From Brugia malayi (lineage: Eukaryota; Nematoda; Chromadorea; Rhabditida; Onchocercidae), in NCBI RefSeq assembly GCF_000002995.4, contig NW_025062477.1:620001-684000 (forward strand): a DNA stretch of 64,000 bases, given 5' to 3'. The notes below the pieces were generated by a model that worked only from the letters and a program-made list of their open reading frames with translations, searched no databases and was not told where the DNA came from. The translations under genes were made by a program, and so were the position numbers. Of the stretch, positions 12,523 to 26,108 are shown piece by piece. Position 1 is the first letter of the stretch. Each line of letters begins with the position of its first letter.

Positions 12523-14540
12523 GTACAAAAATCTGGTCATAATCGGATCGTACATATGTCAAGAGGTTGTGTTTTATAAGGTTTTGTTTTAATTTTTAAG
12601 GAAAGATATGATTGCTCACAAAAGATCAAAAATCTCAGATTTAGGCTTTCAATCTCACATAAATTCATATTTCTTAATCTTAAAACTCGTTTAGTTTCCC
12701 AGAATAATTTAAATTATAGTCAAGATTTGAAATTGGAGATATGACAACACGTGGCATTTAACATTTCAACAAAGAAAACGGTTACAGTACAAAAGGATGC
12801 GATCTGTTTCTGTTTCAGCTATAGCATTTCACAACTTGCATTTATGTTTATACACTGCTTTCTTATGCAGCAGTATTCGTTAGCAACACGTCATCGTGTT
12901 CACACGCTTTCATCAAAGGATTGTAAATTACGAAAACCATATGGGCTCTTTTGTTTGACATATAGCGCATTCATTTGTTTAAATTATCCGATTTATCATC
13001 AATATTGTACTGTCATCATTGTCATCGCTTATCATTGTCATCATCATAAGCTAAATATTTCGTTTTTTTTGAATCAGATTACGGTATCCATATGTCTGTA
13101 ATTTCGAGAATTTAGGAAATGGAGAGGAAAGATTACTGTAATTGGAATTTCTGAATGATAAGTTTTAATGACAGATGTCACTTTATTTGAAAAGAATATG
13201 TCAGATGATTAGATTAAAGTGTTAAAAAAAAAAAAATGACCAAGTTGAGGGAAAATAACATGAAAAGTGAGACATAAAGTGCCATAACCCGGATTTTCCA
13301 TTTATTAATAATTTTATTTGCATCATAAACAATGATAATTCAGCAATGATCAATAATGAAAATAAAAATAATAATAATAATTACAATTATAAATAATAAG
13401 TGGTCCAATAGTGTTTTTATCTGGAAATAATTCTAACGAACAATAATAATCTAACCTTTGAAACATATCGATTTCAGCAGTTACAAAAGGATGTGATATG
13501 ATATGATAAAATCTATACTTATATTGGATGTAATGTGATCTATTATATATTTAAGAATTATTAACAAGAAAGAAATTTAACATTAAACGGATAAGCCTGG
13601 ATTAAAAGAAGTTTTAATTTTCTTCTTTTTTGGTACATTATCAATTCGAATCTAATAATTCTTATATTTTATATATTCAGAAAAGTACTTGGCAAAATAT
13701 CTTTTACTATTTGATCTATGAAGAAAAGATGGTAGTAACATAAAGTTGTGAAAAACATACTAAATGAAAGTTAGTTATTTCATTCCACACATTTATACCA
13801 AAAATTAATGAAAGCATAAAAATAGTAATGAAATGTAAATTTTAATTCGTCAATTCCTCTTTCAACAAACCAAAGAATAAAAAGAAAGTAATGATGATCA
13901 TAGGACTAGAAATAATTTTCATAACAGTGAGGATGTAAATCAACAAGGGTTACCCTCGAAGATCCTTATCATATCATCATCATCATTTAACAAACATGCC
14001 TTACCACATGTTTACAAAATGCAATTGAAAATGAATGATGTTTTCTTCTTTTGTTTTCGAAAAATGATGAATTATATCGAGATCAAGAATTGAGGTAAAA
14101 TTAGAGTATTAAATTTTATTTGAAGAGAAAAACTTTTTTTGTAATCTTATTTCTTTTTTCTTTTATCTTTCATAATTTTAGTATTATGACTTTACCAGCA
14201 ATTTGGTTTTAAGATTGAATGATAAAATTCGGTTCTTCTTTCCGTATTGAATGAAACGCATAGCTATTTTACTACATATGTACTAATCACCATAGAAAGG
14301 ACAATACTTGGCTCTTTATTTCATAAATACAAATTCGAGAAGATATTTTGTTCTGTACACTGAAACTATTCGTTTTCATCTTCTGTTAAAACATGTAATA
14401 TTAAGGAAATAAAAAAAAAAAAAAGCCGGCACAGAAATTTCTTGTTTAGAAGGAGAAAAATGTGGTTAAAAGACCTTTATGGCAGTCTTTTTGGCGGAGA
14501 TTCCTTAACAAATATGTCTTTGATTGTTATCAGTAAATGA
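12523..14540. other. gene-poor AT-rich interval
   Basis: No supported gene. An open frame at 12751-13101 lacks motifs or splice context. Short runs of ATC/CAT trinucleotides occur near 13,970-13,990. Confidence 0.4.
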
Positions 14541-14554
14541 ATGTGTATGTATGT

Positions 14555-14743
<189 letters not shown>

Positions 14744-14759
14744 ATCATCATATGTAAAA

Positions 14760-15310
14760 GTCATGCATTACCTCATTCTACCGATCAGTTACCGGTTGCT
14801 CGTCCTCTTTGTCGAGATCAGAACTCTTGCCTTCCCTCTCGATACCAACCAATAGTTTGCCAGTTCTCTCCCTAGCCACATCTCGGAATCTACCATTAAT
14901 AGACCATGAACTTTGTCTCTTCTGGCCACAACTGTCCTATCGCTTCTTGTCATTTTGGTCTTCGCTCCATCAATACATACTGATTGACCTATATATCGAG
15001 ATCCTTTCAACTTTGAGGTGAGATTTATGGCTCTGATATAAGTCTACCTACCTTCTTCTACATGGTGTTATCGCACCTCCAAAACAATACTCAACCACTG
15101 ACACACACAGGCACCGATCAACATACCGCCACACACATCACTAGTCCGACATATACATATATAAACATACACATGTACACATACACACACACACACACAT
15201 ACACATACATACACATACGCATATAAATGTGATAGACAGATACATCGATAGGCTGTGACACCAATTATTTGATAATCATCAATGACAACACCCAGAAATA
15301 CATACATTAC
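14760..15310. repeat. higher-GC patch with CA repeats, possible degenerate element
   Basis: Noticeably richer in GC than its surroundings. The minus strand has a 73-codon frame at 14789-15010 without a recognisable domain; 15,150-15,230 is an imperfect CA/TA repeat with a pure CA core near 15,184-15,200. It could be an old mobile-element fragment, but nothing proves this. Confidence 0.3.
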
Positions 15311-17790
15311 TCCGATACTACCATCATTTACCGCGTTTCAGTATAATTTAAAAATAAATGGTTAGAATTTTGAAAAAAGAAAAAAGTTAACTTTTTAGAT
15401 GATAAAGCAAAATGTTATAAACCAAATTCGAATCTAACTCATGATCATATCTATTCAATAAAAAATAAGATTAAAATTTAAAACATCATTTGCAGAGATT
15501 ATCCCAACTGTCGGCAAAGTTTTAGCGCTTTATTTTGAAATGTTATAATTAGATATCATTTTATCCTCTCTTCCTTCTTTTTTTGTCTCATTTTTCTTTT
15601 CCTTTTTTTTTTTTTTTATGAAGGCGATAGGAATGAAATGCTGCATTCTAATGCCTTATCTTCTACACATCAGTCCATATTTTTTTTTATAACCATTTTT
15701 CTTCCTTCTAAGTAAAAAATTTTTAAAGTGTATTTTTCAAAAAAATTTCAATAGTTCAGACAAAACATTTAAACGATCATTATCAATCTGATAAAATCAC
15801 TGCATGTGATATTTTACAATTGTAAGAATGTTAGAGCTTTTAATCCATATTAAGGATAAAAGTGTATAAAGTTTTGATTTAATAATGAATTGAAAAGAAA
15901 CGGAACAGTAGAAAAGCGATAAAAGCTGCACTTATTATTAAATGATTGATACTGATGAAAAGTAAATGATAAAAAGTTTTTCTTCCTTCTAAATAACAAA
16001 TTCAAAAGTAACAAATTTTTTTCTAAGTAACGGATTTTTTGTTTTGTAATTGATAAGTTAAATATAAAATAAAAGAAAGAAATGAGAGGATAAAAGATAA
16101 AAATAAAAATAAAATATGGAAATGTATCAAAAAAAAAAAAAACTTTCAGATAAGTATATGAAATAAGCATTACTGGTATAGCTTGAAGAATTATATTCAG
16201 ATAAATCAAATATGTATTTCTGATTTAGTTCAAAGAAATATATTCAAATTTAGTTCAAAGAATTTAGTTCAAAGAAATATTATAATTGAAGTTAATCATT
16301 TATTTCTTATCAAATAACATGTTGATAATATGGTTGGAAATATGAAATTACTTAAATTATTAAAGATTCTGATTTACTTTAACAGAGCCCAGATGACATC
16401 TCTTTATGACTTCGGCTGCTTTATATGAATGTGTTGAAGTATCGCAAATTATTTCATACTTAACTTCTTCGTTATACTAAAATTTTTCTTTCCCATACTT
16501 TTGTGTAATCAGAATTCATGATTTTACTTCGCATATAGAAGACCTAAAATTGATTTTGTTTCGCATATAGAAGACCTAAAATTGTATTTTTTTCTCCTTT
16601 TTTGTACTACGAGATCAGATGAAATTAAAATATTTCAAAATTAGATAAGATTAAAGTTAGACGAAATCAAAAGTTAGAGTCAAAAGTTTGGTTTTTTTTC
16701 TCGTCTTTTTCAAATTTGAAATTTAAATTAGAATCAAGAAAAGAAACTTTGAAGCGTTTGTTTAATTTTAATACCAGCAACTTTTCTGTCATCGTATTAC
16801 ATGCACATATTGTTAGATATATATTTGCTTGACTGTACTACTTAATTAATTTATCAGTTTATTATCTTATTTGCTGATAATCTTATCACAATTAGCTTTT
16901 AACTGGAAAGTTTTGGTAATCTCAAAAAAATGCAAGAAAATTTTGATATTCTGTGATAAAAAATAAATAAAATCATTTAGCAAAACCAAAATAAAAAAAA
17001 ATCATTTTCCTTCTTCCGGTCGCATCGACCGGAAGAAGGAAAACAGTAATTTAAAAATGAATATGTTCAGTGGGTTGTCACTGTCCATCATCAGTTGATT
17101 CATCATAGCTCAGTCATCCATCTCTTTTGCTAATGTTATCTGCTTACTTCTTTTCTTCTTCTTCCGTATAGTTGTCATCTCGAGACCACCTTGTTCTTCA
17201 GACACAATCTAATTTTTTTTCTCGATAATATAAAAAATATTCTAATTCAGTTTAGTTTAGTTTAGTCATAGCGTAAAATTGCTATTGTTGTAGGAACATA
17301 AAATTGTTATTGTTATAGGAACATAACAAAACACACGTACACACGCACATACGTACGTATATCAGACATACACGTTTATGCTTATATAAAATTTCCGATT
17401 AGCAACGACACTGATAGAATGATTCCATCACTTCATACGTTGACATTAATATCTGTAATAATGTGTTTTATTAATTGCATGCATAAATGATTAAAGAGAA
17501 GTGATTGATCAAATCGATTGATTCCTGATAGCCTAAAAGAGATGATTGGATTGTGGAAAGATAACGGATATCAACAAACTTATCACTCATGTCAATTACG
17601 GAAGGAAGAAGTGAAAAGAGGAAAGAGGAAGGCGGTAGCGGAGCAGCAAGATGGATACAGACGACGGCAAGATAGCGCTGATGATAATAGTGGTAGTATG
17701 GGCGGAGCTTTGATCTCACCCGCTATTGTTGCCGCTGCCCGATATGCGGTCATGGTTGCGGCTGCCATCCGACAGCAAATGCGGTGTTGT
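15311..17790. other. gene-poor AT-rich interval upstream of CBFB
   Basis: No supported gene. It contains small direct repeats (16,225-16,280, unit TTTAGTTCAAAGAA; 16,530-16,583, two copies of CGCATATAGAAGACCTAAAA) and the perfect hairpin listed separately. Near 17,518-17,790 the frame in front of CBFB is open; see findings. Confidence 0.4.
17005..17043. other. perfect 39-bp inverted repeat (hairpin)
   Basis: Two perfectly complementary 18-base arms, TTTTCCTTCTTCCGGTCG at 17,005-17,022 and its reverse complement at 17,026-17,043, around the loop CAT. GC-rich centre in very AT-rich DNA. Function unknown. Confidence 0.9.
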
Positions 17791-20347
17791 ATGCCCGCGG
17801 TGGTGGATAATCAGCTTCAGAAATTCGGTATGTTTATAATATTGAATGTTGCTACGGTAAACCCAAGTTGACTGCTTGGTAATCGTTCGTTCCGGAACAT
17901 AAATAAATAAAATATTTGAAAATATGGATACGGTAGCATTGACCCTTCATATTGTTTAAATAATAAAAGCAACAGTTATGGCTACGGTTATCATTATGGC
18001 ATGATAAAAGATAAATTCTTGTTTTACTGAATTTAATCACAATATTACAATTTTACAACTATAAAAATATTGCTCTTGTTTACGGTTATCAGTTTATCAA
18101 TCCATGCTATTTCTGTTTTAAACTTCACTCATATCATACCGTTACTTATTCTAAATCATATGTCTGATTACAAAGTTATCTCAATTATTACTAATCCAAT
18201 TATGAATAATTTAACTTTTGAATTTGTTGAAAATTTGAACTGAAAGTTTTATAATCTAGTAGGTAGGATTAAATATTCATTCATATTCCTCTAGAAAACG
18301 ATCCAGAAATCAGGCAGCTTGTTGGTCCATCACAAATAGCTTTTTCCGGATTGCCGCATGCACCACCGGTGGAACGACGCAACGCATTATTGCAAAGCTG
18401 TACTGATCAGCAGCAACCTCGTTTGCCTATCGTTTGTTTTTTTTTTTCTTTTTTTGTTAAGTAAATACAATATTCAATGTGATATTATTTTTATTTGAAT
18501 TGTTCGTTTGTTTTTCATTATTTCTAGAAATTTCGAATTGACTTAAAATTGAAATTAATTTGTTATCTTATATTTTATTTATTATATTTTTCTGTTTGTT
18601 AAATCTTCTAGCAAACGATGTCACATTCTTTACAGCAAAATTTGATCAAATTTCTAATCTAACTATCAAACTAAAATTTATCTAAATCTTGGCATAGGAT
18701 GATAATTCATTAAGTTTGGCCAAATAAACCAAAAGAAACTGTCCAAAAAAATTTTTTTTTTTTTTTTGTAAATTTATACTTTAAATGTTGAAATAATTTC
18801 TGTCTCTTTTAATAACACAGAAGTCTTTTTAATTTTGTTTTGAAACAAATTTTTGTAAATTCAAAATTTATTTTTCAAATATGATTACTATTAATTTTTC
18901 TTTTTTTTTTTCAAAAAAATTAAAATTTTCCCTTTTTTTTTTTTCTAGTGCAAAGTGCATTTTTAGATAATATTAGAAATAGAAAGAGAAAAAAATAAAA
19001 AGTGTAAATAGCAACCGCAAAAATGTCATTTTTGTTCAAATAATACAAATTTTTATTTGAAAGATAAGAATACATAGTATTGTATAGTGTGTTGATAGAG
19101 AAAGTAAAAAATAAAATAATCGAATAGAAAGAAAGGTAAATGTAAAATTTTTCTCTTCATTTGTGTATTTTTGAGGTTTGTTTTTTTTTTTTTTTTTTTC
19201 TGTCCTCATTTTTTCTCCTTTCTCTCTCATTTATATATTTTTTTTTTTTTTTAAGTAAATTGAAAAAGTTTCAAATTACCAAACTAACTACTTTTCATTC
19301 ATTTTGCAATACCACATTAAAACTTGTTGTATTTGTTTTTGTAAAAATAACTTCTTATTTGTAAATGTTTAAATTTTAAAATATTAAAAGCAAGAAAAAA
19401 ATGTAAATTTTTTGTGAACTCTTTTTTTTTTGGAAAATATGAAGTTTGTGAAAAATTTTTGAGTGAATAGGATTTTTTTTTTTCGGAAAATTTTTGTTTA
19501 GTTTAGAGGAAGAAGTAATCTCAATGATTATTGATTTTTACTGAAATTAAGAAATTTAATTTTAACTATATTTATATGATTAATAAATGAATGATTTGCT
19601 GTTACTATCGATTTGTTAACTTTTTTTTTTTTTTTCAACTTATATTTAACACTAATTAGCACTAGCTATTATCTTTTAACGGTTTTCTAATTAATTTTAA
19701 AAATTGAATAGAATTTAAATTCAAATCATGCATGACTTTTTTTTTTTTCAGACATTCACACAGTTTGGCTATAATAGTGATTTTCCCTTATCTTCTTGTA
19801 CAATTGGCCAGGAGGAGGTAAAATAGTTTTTTTTTATTTATAATTAAATTTTGAATATTAAAAAGTTTGACATTGTATTCTGAAATATTCTATGCATAGA
19901 TAGGAATATTTGTTGAAATATTTAACTTTTCTATTCAAAAATATAAAACAAACGTATAATAAAATATCATGTGAAAGTTTCATTTGTTATTTTAATTTAA
20001 AAATTTGTTTATTTTTTTAATTTTATCAATGAATGAAAGTAATATAACTGTTTTAATTCAATTTGTCTTACATTTGAATAAATTAGAATATTGAAATTCG
20101 AGAAAAAAAAAAAAAACTATAAATGAATGAGAATTTACAGATAACTTTTGAAAGTCGATTCATCCTGAATGGTGTTTGCGTAATTTTACGTGGTATTCTG
20201 AATCGTGAATTGATGACCGGTTCAAGTACATTACAATTTGATGAACAAAAAGCTGCTGAAGAGGAGCTTCATCGACAACAAGCAATGCAACAATATGGTG
20301 ATCGAATACAGGCTATTCGGCAGAGGTTTAATTTGCCGCAAAGTTGA
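17791..20347 (+). CDS. CBFB: core-binding factor beta (CBFB / BRO-1 homologue)
   Basis: Four exons: 17791-17827, 18295-18431, 19752-19817, 20141-20347; 148 aa, all junctions in phase. The start MPAVVDNQLQKFENDPEIRQ lines up with the start of vertebrate CBFB, including the KFEN motif, which decided the ATG. Then come PPVERRNALLQSC and ITFTQFGYNSDFP. The most conserved block is in exon 4, FILNGVCVILRGILNRE followed by LQFDEQKAAEEELHRQQ, equivalent to the vertebrate NGVCV..GW and LEFDEERA segments. The tail is a charged helix ending NLPQS. CBF-beta does not bind DNA itself; it strengthens DNA binding by Runt-domain factors (RUNX; RNT-1 in C. elegans, where BRO-1 drives seam-cell proliferation). 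The introns are large (about 0.3-1.3 kb) and rich in poly(T). Confidence 0.9.
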
Positions 20348-23300
20348 ATTAACTGCAAGTAGGAGAAAAAAAAAGAAAAAATGAATCGTATGTTCTTAAA
20401 ATTTAATTGTTATCATTTTACAGATCTCCTCAGGTTTATGCTTTTTTTTTTGTCTTCTTGATGTTATCATCATTTTAATACTTTCTTACTTGTTCTCAGT
20501 ATGTATTAAATGTTCATTTCTTAGAATAATGAAATTTATTTTAGCTAATAATGTAAATTTATTTATCTTAATTATATCTTTTAACTGCACTGGTTAGAAA
20601 TTAGATTTTAGTTAGGTAATAGTAATTGTTAAATTAAAATATGATCTCTTGTGATTATTAATTAGATTAATAAGAAATTAATGATCAAATTTTGATTCAA
20701 ATTAAAACATAATTCTTTTATACTTTCAATGATAAACAAAATGCTTAAACTAAATGAAATAAAACAGTTAATGAATAGCTAAAATTTAAAGCATTTCATA
20801 ATTTTCATAAATAACTTTGTGAAATTTATATGAAAAATATGAATGAGTAGAAAAAAAAAGAAAGAAAAAAAAGAATCAATCAATGAATTGTATTCTTAAA
20901 GCACATAGCATTAGTTTTATTTTCCTTTTTTTTTTTTTGTTTTACTTTTTCAATTCACTTAAAATTATTAAATTAATTTATTCATGCATTTTCTGCCAAC
21001 TTTTATTTTGTATATTTATTTTTTGTCTTCTAATTTAGCTCAGGGATTTTGCTTTTTTCTTTCTTTGCTTTGTTCATATTATTATCACTTATTTGTCTTC
21101 AAAAAATTCATCTCTAAACAGTATTAATCTTTGATTTGTTATTTTTTAATATATTTCTAATTTTTTTTACTGTATGTGTGCCTTCCATTTCACATTTGAT
21201 TCCTTTTTTTTTTTTCTCGTTTCTTTTAAATTATCGCTTTAAACGGTGCATCTATTTGTTGTAATATTATTGCTTAATCAAATTTTGATCATTTTGAAAC
21301 TAATAAAATAAGTTTCAAATTTGCAACTAAAAAAAAAGAGAAAATCTTTTTTTTTTTTTTCTTCCAACTGTAAAATTCTTCCCTTGATATTTTCAAGAAA
21401 GAAAAAAAAAGAGAAGTTAAAATTATCAAATTGATAATGTCGCAATTTTTTTTTTTTTCATTCTTTTCTCAAATTTTGAAATTAAACCAATATGAATATG
21501 AAAATAGAAAGAAATGACAGATGATGAAAAGTTTGAAATGAGTAGCACAGAGTAACATTTCTATAAAATTTACATTTTAATTCTAATGATGATGATGATG
21601 ATAATGATAATGATGATGATGATGATGGACAGTGAAATGTTGCAATTTTAAGAAATACTTGCTGAACAATCAATCCAAACATCAGTCAGCTGATCAGTTG
21701 ATTGCTTACTATTATTGCTGCTATTATCACACATACACACACACCGAGATTGATATCAGTAAGTTTATCAATGACTAATGATAGAGAGAGGGGTGAGAAG
21801 TTTTGAAGATGAATGCAAATTAATGAGTATTATTTAACTGGAAAACTACGACATTTAGATTTTGTTAATGTTATAAAGATTATTATCATTATTATGATAA
21901 GATTGTTGTTATCATTATTGTTAGCAAATAAATTTTTATTTGCTAATGACATGCAAATCCTTTAAGTCTGCTAAAATTAATTTTCACTTTTTTTTTTTTT
22001 TTTTTTTCAAAATATTATAATCATTTCGAGGAAAAAGAAAGAAAATATTCGCAATTATTTGATTATAATTTCAAATAAATTACCTATTAGTTTACTCGTT
22101 AATAATTTCAAATTTACGTTTTTATCAAATTTTTTGATTTTTGTTAAGTTTTTTGATGATCAATAATTTAATTATTTTTTGTAGTAATTATCACATAATT
22201 CATGCAATATGCCTTATGTCAAGAATTGACAAAAATTAACAAAAACTCTATGCTGCTCAGCGTCTAATTTCTTCTTCTTTTTTTAGATATTAGTTTTATT
22301 AAAAAGTTTACTTTTACTTTTAATTCATTCCTTTATTGCAATAATAAACTTTTTATCTTTTTTTTTTTTTTCGTTTATGACAAAATTTGTTGTATTTGCT
22401 AGAATTAGCTAATTTACTAATAAATTTACTCTTTTGTAGCCAAGGGTCAATTTTAAATAGGTCAAAAATTTGTTTACTTTGCACAAATTGTTACTACATT
22501 TCCATAACGGTAAATAATTACGTTACTTTTGGTTGTATATTTGCAAAAGTATGATATGTTTTATATAAATTAAAGTTTTTTTATGCAAATATTTTCTTTC
22601 TAAAATTTATTGTTCAGAGAAGTAACAATGATATATTTTTTGGTTTTCGAAGACAAAAAAAAGAAACAGAAATGTGAATATTTATGTTTTTATAGTTTTT
22701 AAATAAAAGAAAAACCACTTACGTCTGCCTTATCTGTTATCAGTTGACCATTATTATTAATATCATGATAATCTGAATGATAATAATGATTATAATCTTC
22801 AACATTTCTATTGTCATCTCCTTATAATTATATTATTTAATTATCATATCAGATTTGTAAAAAATCTGATAAATTTAGAAACTTTTAGGAATTTAGTTTT
22901 TTTTCTTTTGCTGTGTAATTTGTAAAAAATTTGCATAAAGGAATTAAAAAAATTTCTGGATAAATTTTGCAACAAATTTTAATTCTACAATTTAGCACAT
23001 TTTTTGATCATTGAAAAAAATTAAAAGATTTAGTAAAAATACTGGAATTAAAAAGTCATTTCAATCTACTTTTTGTGATTTCACTCAAATTTATTTGGCA
23101 CTAATTAAAAGTGCTCAGTAAATTTTAAATAATTAACGATAGAATGTTGAAGTATCAAAGCATTTAATTGGAATTGCTAAAAGCAATCATTATTTAAGAA
23201 TTTTAAACAATGAAAGATCAATGAAATCAGATAAATCAATGCATAGATCAATTTATTGAAGAGAAAGAGGGTCAAGATTGTCTCGTTTAAAAGGTCATTT

Positions 23301-23506
23301 ATTGATTTATCATTATCAGTAGAGAGTTCATGCCCATTCCTATTCCATTTCTTATTTTATTCTTCAAATTTCAGATAAAGATGCAAAATGTCCTTAATAA
23401 TATATAAAGTAAACATTAAAATTAGCAATAACAATTATCAAAAAGGAAAAAAAAAAAAAAAACAGACAGAAAACAATTTTTGAATATTAATGGATAATAA
23501 ATAATA
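20348..23506. other. gene-poor AT-rich interval
   Basis: Lies between the 3' ends of CBFB (+) and the transthyretin-like gene (-). Many poly(T)/poly(A) runs and scattered TTATCA/TGATAA words. A GAT/ATG trinucleotide repeat lies at about 21,583-21,627. No gene was recognised. Confidence 0.5.
21583..21627. repeat. imperfect (ATG)n trinucleotide repeat
   Basis: Runs of ATG interrupted by ATA: TGATGATGATGATGATAATG and a second ATG run. Simple sequence repeat. Confidence 0.85.
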
Positions 23507-25306
23507 TCACAGATCATCATGAATAATTTTATGAAATTTTGGATATTTATAAGGCCAATCAATACATTTCACTTCAGGCGACTGATAATTCATTTCTTCT
23601 AGGCCAATGTCATATAGATTATAACGAACTGTCCTTGGGTCAGCTTTAATTTCATGCACCACTTGCATAAAACAATTCTGCAATCTTTCTTTTCTCATTT
23701 TTTTTAAAAAAAAAAGATTTTTAAAAATTTTTTTATAATTTTATGAAATTTATCATTTCTATTTTATTGTTTTTATTTTTATTTTTTTTTGTTACATTAT
23801 TTAGGTAGCTAAATTGAATTAGAAAAAATTGAATTAGAATTACTTAAAGATTGATATACTATCAATTATAGAACATATATGAACTTTACTTAAAAGAAGA
23901 GAAAAATTATGAATTTTATCTCTAAAAAAATTTTTTTAAACAATCTTATATAATTGCTATAACATACGATCATATAATTTTGTTTTTAAATTATTTAAAT
24001 GATCAAAACTTTTTTTTTGGTAATTGTTGTATATTTCATTTAAAAGAAAAAGTTACTCAATTTAATATGATAATTTATTTTATTTAAAAAAAAAAAAAAT
24101 TTTATAGATAAGTTTATCCAATTTTGTAATCAAGACAGATTAATATGTTATCATCAAAATTTCTTAACTCTACTTTATGTTTCAGTTATTGTTTTTTTTT
24201 TTTTTTGTTTAATTTATTCTCATTAAACAATGTATCAAATTTTTGTACTAAAAACAAATTTTATATTAAACTAAAAAATGAAAAAAAAAAAAAAAGTAAT
24301 ATCGAAATTAACTTTTTGCATATCTCGTTTATCATCAGGTATGCAATGATGAGTAATATTTAAATATATTTTATGATCCATAGCATATCTAGTTCCGTGT
24401 ATATAAAATTCACCGTTACGTCTGCTCAGGAAATATACGCTCGTGCGTAAAATACCTTTTTCCGTATTACCGTATTTTATATCTTTAAAATGAATACAAA
24501 TTCAGATAATTTAATTTTTTGCTCAAAAAATTTTTAAAACTATCATTGTTATGCTTATTAATCGTTTTTCGTAATAAATTTTCAAATTTTTTAAAATAAT
24601 TAAAACAAAAGTTGTTGGTTTTTTTTTTTTGCGTTTTTTTTTTTCACGTAACGAAATTTCAAATATAATCACAAAGCCTTTTCAGATTAAATAACTGAAA
24701 TCTTTTAGATTACACAGAATTTGTTGATTAAAAATCAATTATGATAAGATAAAACTATTTAAAATTTTTTTTTTAACAATCTAAATTTAAAATAATCATT
24801 TAAAAATTTAAAATACTAAAAAAAACACTGAGTAAGCTATAATAATGTTTTAGGTATTATTTGTTTGTCAAAAATTAGATCAGTGTCCAATTAAGTGATA
24901 TTATGAGCCCTAAACGAGAGTGATAGATGATTGATTATACTGATAAGAAGAGTTATTTATAGAAATCAAAGAGGATAGATAGAAAATAACAGAAATTAAT
25001 TTGGTAATTTCAAGATGTTACCTGGAAAGTGTAAATAAAAAGTGATTGCAAAGTTTTTTTGAAACTTAAAATTTTACTTCTTAAAATAAAACATATATTT
25101 AAGTAAACTGAAATTAAAAATTTACATTTAACTTCTTCAAATATATTAAGCAGTACTGCATAAGCTCCTTTATTACCACACATCATTCTTCCTTTCACAA
25201 CAATTCGATATGGCGTTCTTGTTATTTCAGTTGCGCAATTATTTCGTGTCACCAATATTGTCAATGTTACTATCATTAATTCCACTGGAACATAAGAATG
25301 CCTCAT
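23507..25306 (-). CDS. transthyretin-like (TTL/TTR) family secreted protein
   Basis: Three exons (minus): 25126-25306, 24313-24482, 23507-23677; 173 aa with agreeing phases. A hydrophobic leader (MIVTLTILVTRNNC, with an upstream Met ten residues earlier) is followed by RTPYRIVVKGRMMCGNKGAY. This is the start of the TTL fold: a beta strand with Gly-Arg, then CGNK. Next are RRNGEFYIHGTRY and KIYLNITHHCIPDD, matching the family's 'DG.F.L.G......I.P.L.I.H.C' pattern, then NCFMQVVHEI and YNLYDIGLEEMNY near the end. Nematode TTLs are small extracellular proteins, often secreted by parasites; C. elegans TTR-52 bridges dying cells to engulfing cells. The substrate of this copy is unknown. The C-terminal tail after IGLEEMNY is longer than usual. 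An ATTTTAG acceptor lies 8 nt before the ATG. Confidence 0.82.
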
Positions 25307-25469
25307 GAGTTTATCTAAAATTTTATTATATATGAATTATAATCTTTACTGAGCTTTTTATCTTCTTTAAATAATTAAAATAGTATTTTAAATTAAAGAT
25401 TTATGATAAAATTTGAAATCGCAAATTTGAAAATTTTGAAATGTACATTTATACCTAACAGTACACTTC

Positions 25470-25975
25470 TGATACTGATAACTTGTAACTGACAATATAA
25501 TTGTGATATTGATAAGCGAATGATACTATATTTAAAATGCTGAGCAGAAAATTATTAAATTAAAATTAATAAACCAAATCAACCAAACAGTTATATTCTT
25601 AAAATATCAAATCACCTTTGTATCACTTGCTATGAAGGATAAGACTGATAAGTGATATTTGGAAAGACGAAAATCATTTTAATCAAATTTGTCCGCATGC
25701 AAATTTCTTATCATCAGTAAAATATATATTAACAGCATTTTTTTTTTCGTTTTATTTATCGTTATGATGCAAAATTATTATTAAAATATTACAGCACAAT
25801 CATCTATTTATTAAGTAAAAAAAAAAATAAATAAATAATCAAAATTTGTTTATCACTGACAGCTTATCATTATTCTTTTATTTAAGATCATTTTTGTAGC
25901 ATGTTATTATGATCTTTTTAGAACAAAAAAATGATCACAAATGGATAACTGATAACTGTTAGTGATAACCATTAA
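25470..25975. promoter_or_regulatory. cluster of GATA-type (TGATAA/TTATCA) sites upstream of the TTL gene
   Basis: About eight TGATAA or TTATCA words in roughly 500 bp, including TGATAAG near 25,511 and 25,645, CTTATCA near 25,707 and 25,862, and three close together at about 25,943-25,968. TGATAA is the preferred site of intestinal GATA factors (ELT-2) in C. elegans. AT-rich DNA makes such words common, so the regulatory role is inference. Confidence 0.35.
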
Positions 25976-25979
25976 CAAG

Positions 25980-26108
25980 TATTTATGATTATAGTTATCT
26001 TAATTAATCACAATGTTAAATGATTGTTATGATAGTTGTGTTTATGATTATTGTTATCTTATTTAATCACAATATTTACGATTATTGTTACCTTAATTAA
26101 TCACAATT
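25980..26108. repeat. imperfect tandem repeat, about 3 copies
   Basis: Three diverged copies containing TTATGATTATTGTTATCTTA followed by ATTAATCACAAT, spaced about 45-60 bp apart. Each contains a GTTATC word. No gene is present. Confidence 0.6.

Noticed and set aside
17005..17043. Reading the perfect hairpin as a bacterial-type terminator
   Set aside because: The sequence is eukaryotic nuclear DNA; intrinsic terminators do not apply and no gene ends there.
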